DNA from: Monoraphidium neglectum
Lineage: Eukaryota; Chlorophyta; Chlorophyceae; Sphaeropleales; Selenastraceae
Assembly (NCBI RefSeq): GCF_000611645.1
Contig: NW_014012723.1
Span: forward strand, 10,059 to 20,276
DNA length: 10,218 bases
Direction of reading: 5' to 3'
Below are positions 1 to 7,497 of this stretch, piece after piece; positions within the stretch are counted from its first letter, which is position 1; the number at the start of each line of letters is the position of its first letter. Under the pieces are notes generated by a model. The model saw only the letters and a program-made list of their open reading frames with translations. It made no database searches and was not told where the DNA came from. Both the position numbers and the translations under genes were made by a program.

Positions 1-811
1 GGACAACAGATTTCGGGGGCAGGCGCACGGGCACGTCGAAGTTGAGTGGCCCCTTTGTTGCTGAAGCAAGGGGAATGCGAAAGGATAGGCACGCGCGCCG
101 GCGAAATTGCGGAGGTGGTGCATGCAGGTCACACCTACTGGGCGGGCCCTGCTACATGGCTGATGTTTTCGACGCGCCGCTTGGCGGCGACAAAGGGGCT
201 TTATTTGATTACCCTGTATTGTGTGCACGGGTGCATATCATATAATACGGCATGTTGTACCGCATATTGTACACACCGGCATATACAATACCGCATGTGG
301 TACACACGGGTGCATACGACTGGTAGAACAAGCCAAAGTAATTGAGGTGTCCCTTCCCGCGTGCAAGCAAGCCGCGTCTATTGGCCAGCACGCAACTCCG
401 TCACGCGCACGAGCGCAGCACCACTCTGCAATTGACAACAGCTGGTGACGCGTTGTTGACAAAGAATTAACATGCATGAGGACGCAGGGCAATTGCGAAG
501 AGCAGAGCACGCACCGTATATGTACACATCGATACCGTCACTGGTAGGTACAATGCAGCTGCAAGAGCGCATTGGCGACAATTGAAAATCACCAACCCAC
601 AGCAATAATCAGCCATTCAGTACACACGTGGGGGAAGCTCTTGCCGGAACCCCCACAACTTGACATCCCGGCTGGCAGCGACTAGCCGCAAACGCCCAAA
701 CGCCGGCCAACGAATCGCCCCACGTCTTGGCCCGTCAATGTTTGATGCCGGCGGCCCCTCACAAAGCCCCCAGCCCCGTCGAAAGCCTCGTCGTGTCCCC
801 CCTCCACGGCA
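1..811. other. Gene-free flank downstream of the hydrolase gene
   Basis: I see no supportable gene here. Open frames on either strand are under 100 codons, overlap one another and show no recognisable motif. About 180-640 is richer in A+T than the coding parts of the window. It contains the repeat cluster at 221-320, and it should include the 3' untranslated region of the minus-strand hydrolase whose stop codon is at 812-814. I found no TGTAA-type polyadenylation signal on the minus strand below 812. If the organism uses that green-algal signal, it is degenerate here or lies outside the window. Confidence 0.5.
221..320. repeat. Cluster of diverged short direct and inverted repeats
   Basis: The 12-base string CACGGGTGCATA occurs at 226-237 and again at 305-316. 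Between them, an imperfect tandem unit of about 31 bases begins with TACCGCAT at 258 and at 289, and each copy continues to GTACACAC. A 7-base inverted repeat (TATTGTA at 265-271, TACAATA at 284-290) can form a small hairpin. The interval is an AT-rich island in GC-rich DNA. It could be a decayed minisatellite or the remnant of a small transposable element. No coding potential was seen. Confidence 0.55.
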
Positions 812-2146
812 CTACCGCAGCCCAAGGTGGGGCAGCAGCGCCTCGAAGATGCGGTCCCCGACAAAGCCGTACCCATCGGGCGTCAGGTGAACCTCGTCGT
901 CCCAAAGCCGCGCCGCCTCCGCCGGCCCCAGCGCCGCCGGCGACAGCAGCGCCTCCAAATCCACCAGCAGCCGCCCCTCCGGCGGTTGCAAAACTCCCGA
1001 AACCGCCGCCTCCTCCCGCTCCCCGCCGCTGTCGGCGCCGGCCGCACCCAATGCGGCGCCGGCGCCGGCGACCGTGCCGCGAAGTGGTGCTGAGGGCAGG
1101 AAACGCTGCCGCAAGCCCGAGTTGATTTCGTAGAACGCGCGCCGCTCCGCATCTCCCAGCGGAGCCAGGAATGGCGGCAGCGTCATCGCCACCAGCCGCG
1201 CCCCAGATGAAGAGATCTCTGCGTGCATCTTGTCGAGCGCCTCCAGGACTTCCGCGGCGTCCGCGCCGCAGATTGCGTCGTTGGTGCCGCCCAGTAGGCA
1301 GACCCAGTCGAAGGGGCCCCCGTCGGACGCCGCGCGGACGAGCGCGCGCGACAGGCGCTCCTGGGGTAGAGCGATAGGCAGTGGGGGATGCAGTGGCGAG
1401 CGCCAGCGTGGCATTTGGGGGTGCAGAGCAAGTTGCTGCTGCACTGATTGCTGAAACATCAGCCCGCACGTGGTTAGCGGCCGTGCACCGCTCGCCTGTG
1501 ACACCATCACTTGAATTCAGCCTGCCGCATGTTGTTGATCGTGCACCCGGCCGCTGGCCCACACCAGCAGCAAGCCGCCAAAAGCGCCTGCGCCGTCGGC
1601 GAGCCGTCACTAGCGGGTCACTAGTGACGGCACCGCCACCGGCTCACCCGCATGTTGGGCACGACCGGCTCCCCTGACCGCCCCTGCTGGTCGACAAATA
1701 TCCTGGAGCCGCGCGGGAAGGCGCCGCGCAGCTGCTCCTCCAGCCGGATCGAATACGGATGGAAGCGGCGGCCGTCCAGGCAGTACCCCTCTGTGAGGCT
1801 GAGGATTGGAGTTGGAGGGAGTGCGCACATTGGCGGCTCGCAGCAGGGTCGCTGCAACAACACTCTCTGGCCCCGGCGAGCCAGCTGCACACGGTTTTGC
1901 ACCACTCCAGCGCGGGGCGCTCATGACTCTCGAGTGTGCCGGCCTCAAAGCAGGGGGTAAGAATCAGATGTCCTGTCAGATGCTTTGCCGTGCATTCACC
2001 ATGCATCTCCCTGATCACCTGTCGCCGAACGCCAGGATACACAAAGTCCTGGGCGATGTGTCAGCGGAGGCGCCCGCACTGCTGCTCTGGTGCCGCAGCG
2101 CCATCGCCGCGACAGGGCTGGGTGCAAGGCCGCGCACGGCCAGCAT
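812..2146 (-). CDS. GDSL/SGNH-family hydrolase (esterase/lipase-like), three exons
   Basis: Spliced minus-strand gene encoding 275 aa. Exon 1 is 2146-2019, exon 2 is 1798-1648 and exon 3 is 1360-812 (TAG at 814-812). Introns are 220 and 287 bases, both GT-AG, and phases agree. SGNH motifs run in order. Block I is CILAFGDSLTEGY, with nucleophile Ser43 encoded by AG at the end of exon 1 plus C at the start of exon 2. Block II is GRSGE with Gly85. Block III is GGTND (117-121), supplying the oxyanion Asn120. Block V is DDEVH, giving the Asp248-x-x-His251 pair. All expected catalytic residues are present, so the enzyme is probably active. The family hydrolyses esters of lipids, sugars or acyl groups; the substrate cannot be told. 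Residues about 185-230 are a Gly/Ala/Glu insertion. The Arg/Ser/Ala-rich first 30 residues could be an organelle transit peptide (inference). Met15 (ATG at 2104-2102) is an alternative start with a better GC context. An in-frame TAA lies upstream near 2203. Confidence 0.87.
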
Positions 2147-2544
2147 GACCTGTTGTGCCGTCGCACCCACGCCTTGGTCAGCGGCCAGCAGCACAAAAGC
2201 GTTTTCTTACAAGATCAAGATCACATACACATAGCGCTGTTGTTGACAATCACATGTCTATATTATTTCGATCGTCAAAAAAGATATCTTTCAACATCAA
2301 GTGTTTGCTGGCATTATATGTCACCCCCGCAGTGTGTCTTGACAATGCGTTGACGACACTGCGACTGCGTCTCGCTCTACTTGCTTCAGCTCATAAAGCA
2401 TGGATTGTAACTTTCGTTGACACCCGCTTCAGCTGCACCGCTTGCAGCAAGGGGCTCACTCCGCGCGACTTGCAGCCGTGGCGCGCATCCCGCCAACCTG
2501 CAAAGCTGCGCTGTGGACCGGCCACCGCCGTGGCTGACCCCAAC
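2147..2544. promoter_or_regulatory. Divergent intergenic region, probable bidirectional promoter
   Basis: This interval separates the start codons of the minus-strand hydrolase (2146) and the plus-strand SANBR-like gene (2545). Positions about 2200-2350 are clearly AT-richer than the flanks and hold TATA-like strings (TATATTA at 2259-2265 and TTATAT near 2314-2319). A seven-codon upstream ORF (ATG at 2400, TGA at 2418-2420) could sit in the plus-strand leader. The plus frame stays open through this interval from 2155, so a longer N-terminus is formally possible. However, its composition is not like the coding exons, and the encoded residues match nothing I know. The promoter role is inferred from layout only. 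Confidence 0.45.
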
Positions 2545-4628
2545 ATGGGGATTGTGACGCTTGTGGTGCGCGACCCGCGCCGCGGCGGCGCCCAGAAGGC
2601 CTTAAGCTGCGAGCTGTCGATGCTGACCCGCGGCAGCGGCTTCTTCGCAGCTGCCCTCGCCGGCGTCGGCCCCGGCCAGGATGCGCGCATCGACGTCGAA
2701 TGTGATGCGGACGTGTTTGTGTGGATTCTGCGCTACATGAAGACCCAACATGCATCCGGCGGCGACGTGGCAGGCTGCGGTGCCGCGCGAGGCGCCGCCG
2801 CCGCCCCCGCTGCGGGCCCTGATGCGCCGGGGCGCGCACACATGCAGCGGCGGCACCAAGGGGGCAGCGGTGGTTCACAGGAGCTGGCTGTCGGCAACTG
2901 CCTTGAGATCTTGGTGGCCGCAGAGTTCCTGCAGGTGACCAGAAGATGATGCTTTTGGGTGCTTTATTTGTGCCTGCTCGTATGCCGGCGATTGAACGGG
3001 CTCGATCCCAGTCAAAACATTTGGCCAGGGCCCTCACTGGATTTTGTTAGATGTTATAGAGACTGCAGCTGTGGCTTTTCCTTGACAACCCTGCCAACAT
3101 CCACAGCTGATTTGGTGCGCGCATCGCCCGCACGGCGCCCCTCGCACCCCCACGCACCCACCATCTCAACTCCCACCGCAGATGCCGCGCCTGGCTGCGC
3201 AGGCCGTCGCGTTCGCGGCCGCGCGCCTGCCAGAGCTGCTGGCGGCGCGCCCCGAGCCCGCGCCGCTCGGCTTGCTGCCGCCTGATTTGTTGGAGCGCGT
3301 CGCGCTGGTGAGCGTGCATGCGTGCCCGCACGCAGTCACAAGCCGCGGTGCACTGCAGACGGCGCAGCGTGTCTCACGCGGGGTGAGACCGCGGCGGTCA
3401 CGCCACGTGAGACCGCGGCGGTTGGTTCGGCTAGCGGGCGGGGGTTGAGTCGATCTGCGGGGGTGCTCGGCTGTCCGGGGCTTTGCTGCTGCGGCGCACT
3501 GGGTTCCAGCGGTGGCGCGACAGGCGCCATGACATACGTTCACGTGTGTATGCGCGCAGGCCGCCAACGAAGCAGAGCTGGAGGAGGCGTTTGAGAAGAT
3601 CGGCGCCTGCGGGGGCGAGAGGTGCGCGCGCCGCGGCGCTTCTGCACTTTGGCAGCGGCCGACGATGGCGAAAGAAGGTCCTCTGGGGCGCCTGCGCATG
3701 AGTTGCGGCGGCTGGGCGTGCGAGCTGCAGACGGCTCAGTGCACGTCACGGACCGTGTCATCACAAGGAGATGACACGCACATGCAACAGTGCTGCGAAA
3801 TTGGCCTTTGGTTTTGCTGCACAGCCGGAGCTGCCTCATAAGCTCATGTGTTTCACCAATCAGAAGGCGCTCTGCCGCACGCGCTGCGCCTGCCATCCCC
3901 GCATAAACACCACGTCAGGCGCTGCCGGCCGCTGCAGCGGCTGTTCAAGGCGCGGCTGTCTGCGCTGCTGCGCGCGCACGACACCGTGCTGCTGCGCTGC
4001 GCGGCGTGTGGCGGGCTCTTCAGCGCGGCGGCGGCGCGCAAGCTCCCCTGCGAGGCCGGTGGTGGCGGCGGCGGCGGCGGGTGCGTCTGTTTGTGGGGGC
4101 ATGAGGCAGAGCCGGAGGTAGCCAGGAAACGCAGGCCTGTTGCCATTTGCCCTCGCATACGGCTCGGCTGTGCCGGTGCAATGCAACAGCAGGGTCTGGC
4201 CGCTGCCCAGCCTCGCCTGACGTAACCATCAGCCACAGCCACAGGCACACACTCGCCAGCCACCTCCCAGCCCCAAAACAGCCGTCCCCGCCTCGCCACC
4301 CCTGCACTGCTCGTCCCTCATCGCCCACTGCCAGCGCCCGCATGGGGGAATTTGTCGGTAGAAAGGCTCACGAGCGGCCGCCCCTCCTGCTTGCATGCCG
4401 CGCTCCTTCACCTGCCCAGCAGGCCCCACGACGCGTCGCGCCTGCTACTGCACGTGCCCGACCCCAACTGGAGCTTCGGGGATTACCTGCGGGCGCTTCG
4501 GCGCCGCGAGCGGCGCTCGCACAGGGAGATCTACTGGCATGTGTGGGGCCTTGTGCAGGTGTGTGGCTGGCTGCTGCTTCTGCTTCTGCTTCGGCTGCTG
4601 CTGCTGCTGCTGCTGCTGCTTCTGCTTC

Positions 4629-4727
<99 letters not shown>

Positions 4728-5347
4728 ATTACCAAATGCGTGTTATTTGCTGATTGGAGGGCGGGGAGGGAGGAGGACGGAGGAGGACGGAGGAGGCCCA
4801 AATGTTTCCAGGCAGACGCGTCCTCAGCAACAACCGACAACATCAGTCGGTGGACTGCTGTCCGCCCTGTTGACAGGCGCCCCACTCATTAGAGATTGTA
4901 TGGACAGCTTCTCAACAGCCGGCCGGGAGTTTTCAATTTGCGCTGAACGGTCGCTTTGAAAGCAAGCATCACCTGCCTGCCCGTTTGCCGTCTCTGCGAC
5001 GCTCCCATTCATTGTGGCGTGCCTCGCCTCGCCTGCAGGTGCTCTACTGCGGGGCGTGCCACACACACTATCCGGCCTGCGAGCACCTGCACTGCAGCTT
5101 CCACCCCCAGGCGGCGGTGTTTGGGTCTGAGGCCGCCGGGGGCACGTACCCCTGCTGTGGGGTGAGTGAGTGTGACGTCAGGATTCGCACCACAGTGCAC
5201 TTATTTTTGGGAAGCAGGAGGAGTGGGGCAGGTGCTAGTCTGTATCTGATTGTTGATGCATTCGCGTGGTCAACCATCCTGGACCTCAATTCGCAGAGAC
5301 TGCGTCCTTGCACGGGGGCATTCTGCTGGGTCGACATATTTTTGTGC

Positions 5348-5389
<42 letters not shown>

Positions 5390-7497
5390 CATGCGTGCCG
5401 GTGTGTGTTTGTGCATGTGAATGTGCGCGTGCACGTCCATGCCCGCACAAGCGCGTGCCCGCACGATGCACGCGTGTGTGTGTGTTTTCCATGCTTGCCT
5501 GTTGTGGTTGGACAATGCCCACACGCACCCGCCAGAAGCAACTCTTGCTCGCCCGCCTCAACCGCACCGCACCCGCGCTCGCTGCGCACCTTGCCGTGCA
5601 CCCTGCCCTGCAGCGTCCGGCGTGGCGGCCCGGCATGGCGGCGCGCTCTAGTTCCGGCTGCCGGGCAAGGGAGCATCACGTTGTGCCCGCTGCCCCTGAC
5701 CCTATTCGCGTCGACGGCCGCGGGTCGCGCGCCGGGCGGGGCGCCCGCCGGGAGACGGGAGAGTGGCGATCCATCTGCGGCGGCGGCAGGCATGACGAGC
5801 GAGCCGACGGCCCCTCAAGCACTACCGGCAGGCGGGCTGCGCCTACGCGGCCTGCAGACCCCCCAGAGGGTGCCGGCTCAACCTGGGATAGCCAGCTGGC
5901 GGCCACAAACGCTGCGGGGCTGCCGGGGCGGGTGGGCGCCGCAGGCCGCCAGCAGGCAGATCACAGGGGCGCAGGCGGCTGCGCGTCGGTGGCGGAGGCG
6001 GAGATGGACGCCGCACTCGCTCGCCTGAGGTGCCCGCGACGAGCGCTGGAGCTTCTCGGCAGCTTCACAGCGCTGATCGCGGCCCCGTACGTGGCCCCGC
6101 CGGTCGGGGCACCTGCGGGGCCGCCCGGGGAGCAGCAGGGTTCGCAAAGCGGCATCGACACTGCTGGTTGCGATTGGTCGCCGCAGCACGCGGATCCGCC
6201 AGATCAGCGAGCCCCGAGCAGCAACGCATGGAAGGGGCCGGCGGCAGCTGCTGGGGTTGGGTCGGGGGCCTGCGGCGGCGGTGGGGACGGCGAGGGCGGC
6301 GAGGGTAGTGGCCATGCTGCCTGTTCGGATTGGCCGCTGGCGAGGCTTGCGTTGTTGGAGCCAGAATTTGCAGCTGCAGTGGCGCCCTCGGAGTGGGAGG
6401 GTGGCGGTCACCAGCGGTCATCCCTGGGCAGCCTATTGGAAGCGGTGCGCGAGGCGGCGCGCGCGCGGCGGCCGTCTCCAGAGCCGGCAGACCCCGGCCG
6501 CGGCGGCTGGGGCTGCGCGGCTGGCGCGGACGGCGATAATGGGGCTGGCGCGTTGGGGACGCTCGGCGCGCGGTTCAGCAGCGGCGGCAGGTGGGCGGGT
6601 GCCACCGCAGCCATGAATGTCTATGAGAGGGGATTGCACATCAGGGAGGCTTTGTGCATTATGATTTATGCAACTATGTAACCAGTCAGCATGATGATTG
6701 ATGGGAGAAGGCGCAATGTCTGGGCGCATCGGTTGCGCTGCATGCAAACATTATGTAATCATTCCATCCATGCTGCCACACACCCTGCAGGTATTCTCTC
6801 GCCAACACCCCGCGGCAGCCCAAGGGCCCTGCCACGTCAGCAGACCTTGGGGCCGGTCAGCAGCGCGGCGGCGCGCGCTCCGCGGCGCCCCGGCCCGCCG
6901 GCGGCGCCGCGGGTGCTGCGAGCTCGGCAGCACCGGCGGCCGTGCGCGCCGCGCCGCCGCTCCCGAGCCGCGCCCTCCTGTTGGAGATGATGCGAGAGGA
7001 TGACGTGAGCTGGCGCTTGGTAGCCACCCGGGGTTATTCATGCGCCCATGCCCTTGCATCGGGTGACTAAGGCTCTGAGTGAGCGGGGGATTTGCTTGTC
7101 ATGCGAACATGATGATATGTTGTGCAATAACTGTGAGGCTAACCAATCGCCCAGTCATCAGACGGTCCCCCACACCCCAGCATTTGCACCTGTCACCCGC
7201 CCGTGCGTCTGCTGTTGTGCCCGCCTACCACCAACCCCGCAGGCCCGCCGCATGAGTCATCTAATGCGGCGCTTGGACGGAGTCCGCCTGCAGCCCCCGC
7301 CGGACGACGAGACCACGCGTGGCCCCAGCGGCGACGGCCGGGCGCAGCAGGCGGGCCGCAGAGCACGGCGGGACACAGCAGGGGGCCGCGCCGGCGGCGC
7401 CGCCGGCGGGCCCATGGACCGCGCGAGCAGAGGCAGCAGCCGGGGTACCAGTGAGTCCGGCAGCAGGCGCAGCAGCCTGGGCGGGGGAGGGTGGTGA
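2545..7497 (+). CDS. SANBR: SANBR/KIAA1841-like BTB-domain protein, nine exons
   Basis: Spliced gene encoding 814 aa. Exons: 2545-2934, 3182-3307, 3560-3621, 3919-4080, 4423-4558, 5039-5161, 5614-6590, 6791-7004 and 7243-7497 (TGA 7495-7497). All eight introns (200-480 bases) are GT-AG and phase-compatible. Residues 1-135 form the BTB-like domain: MGIVTLVVRD, then ARIDVECDADVFVWILRYMK (47-66), then LEILVAAEFLQM (120-131) across intron 1, as in animal SANBR. A Gly/Ala loop (72-112) is inserted. Residues 216-332 are Cys/His-rich: LLRCAACG (Cys220, Cys223), KLPC (Cys237), VPDPNWSFGDYL (258-269), EIYWHVWG (282-289), LYCGACHTHYPAC (294-306) and TYPCC (328-332). Then come GCRAREH (348-354) and REDDARRM (727-734). 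Residues 355-710 are mostly low-complexity Gly/Ala/Arg. Animal SANBR negatively regulates antibody class switching and has an N-terminal SANT domain. No SANT domain is visible here and there is little room for one. The algal function is unknown; nuclear or chromatin-linked work is only a guess. The exon 4 donor (4081) and exon 5 acceptor (4420 or 4423, a tandem AGCAG) are least certain. Confidence 0.82.
3383..3422. repeat. Short intronic direct repeat (two 16-base copies, 24-base period)
   Basis: The 16-base string GTGAGACCGCGGCGGT occurs at 3383-3398 and 3407-3422, inside intron 2 of the SANBR-like gene. Each copy begins with a donor-like GTGAG. A preceding TCTCAC at 3372-3377 can pair with the first GTGAGA to make a small hairpin. 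This is probably a local duplication; no function can be read from it. Confidence 0.6.
4571..4726 (+). repeat. Intronic CTG microsatellite, uninterrupted (CTG)32 plus interrupted leader
   Basis: Lies in intron 5 (4559-5038) of the SANBR-like gene, starting a few bases after the 5' splice site. It begins with short CTG/CTT units, followed by CGG, then (CTG)8 at 4595-4618, then CTT CTG CTT CGG, then an uninterrupted (CTG)32 at 4631-4726. The CTT CTG CTT CGG block occurs before each pure run, which suggests a duplication followed by expansion. The transcribed RNA would carry a CUG tract able to form a long hairpin. Open frames through it (poly-Leu, poly-Cys, poly-Ala, and poly-Gln on the other strand) are artefacts of the repeat. 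Confidence 0.95.
4756..4797 (+). repeat. Purine-only G/A-rich repeat in intron 5
   Basis: An almost pure purine stretch, about 30 bases downstream of the CTG tract, contains the 10-base unit AGGAGGACGG in tandem (about 2.6 copies, from 4771). Homopurine runs of this sort can form triplex or G-quadruplex structures. Placed next to the CTG hairpin, it makes intron 5 unusually structure-prone. No coding role is suggested. Confidence 0.6.
5351..5388 (+). repeat. (TG)19 dinucleotide microsatellite in intron 6
   Basis: Nineteen uninterrupted TG units lie within intron 6 (5162-5613) of the SANBR-like gene. About 100 further bases of mostly alternating purine-pyrimidine sequence follow (GTGCATGTGAATGTGCGCGT and similar, ending in another short GTGTGTGTGT run near 5475). 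Such sequence can adopt Z-DNA. As RNA, a long UG run is a typical binding site for UG-binding splicing regulators in other eukaryotes; whether that applies here is unknown. Confidence 0.95.

Noticed and set aside
759..1610. 283-codon minus-strand open frame with Gly/Ala/Arg-rich translation overlapping the hydrolase third exon
   Set aside because: It is a shifted frame of the hydrolase exon. Only the frame ending at 812 carries GGTND and DDEVH.
2155..2544. In-frame 130-codon N-terminal extension of the SANBR-like protein
   Set aside because: It lies in the AT-rich intergenic interval, begins within about 10 bases of the opposing gene's start, and shows no SANT or other domain. The ATG at 2545 directly precedes the conserved BTB strand.
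2985..3020. String resembling a tRNA T-arm (GGGCTCGATCCC) in intron 1
   Set aside because: The T-loop consensus is broken and no acceptor, D or anticodon arms can be paired around it.
4147..4959. Several long open frames through 4350-4960 on both strands (poly-Ala, poly-Leu, poly-Cys, and poly-Gln on the minus strand)
   Set aside because: A trinucleotide repeat keeps every frame open. The exons on either side splice cleanly around it with family motifs, so the repeat is intronic.
5266..5613. Upstream part of the long frame 5266-6681 as coding sequence
   Set aside because: It contains the TG tract and its residues (poly Cys-Val) match nothing. The acceptor at 5612-5613 joins in phase to exon 6 and restores the family order TYPCC then GCxxREH.
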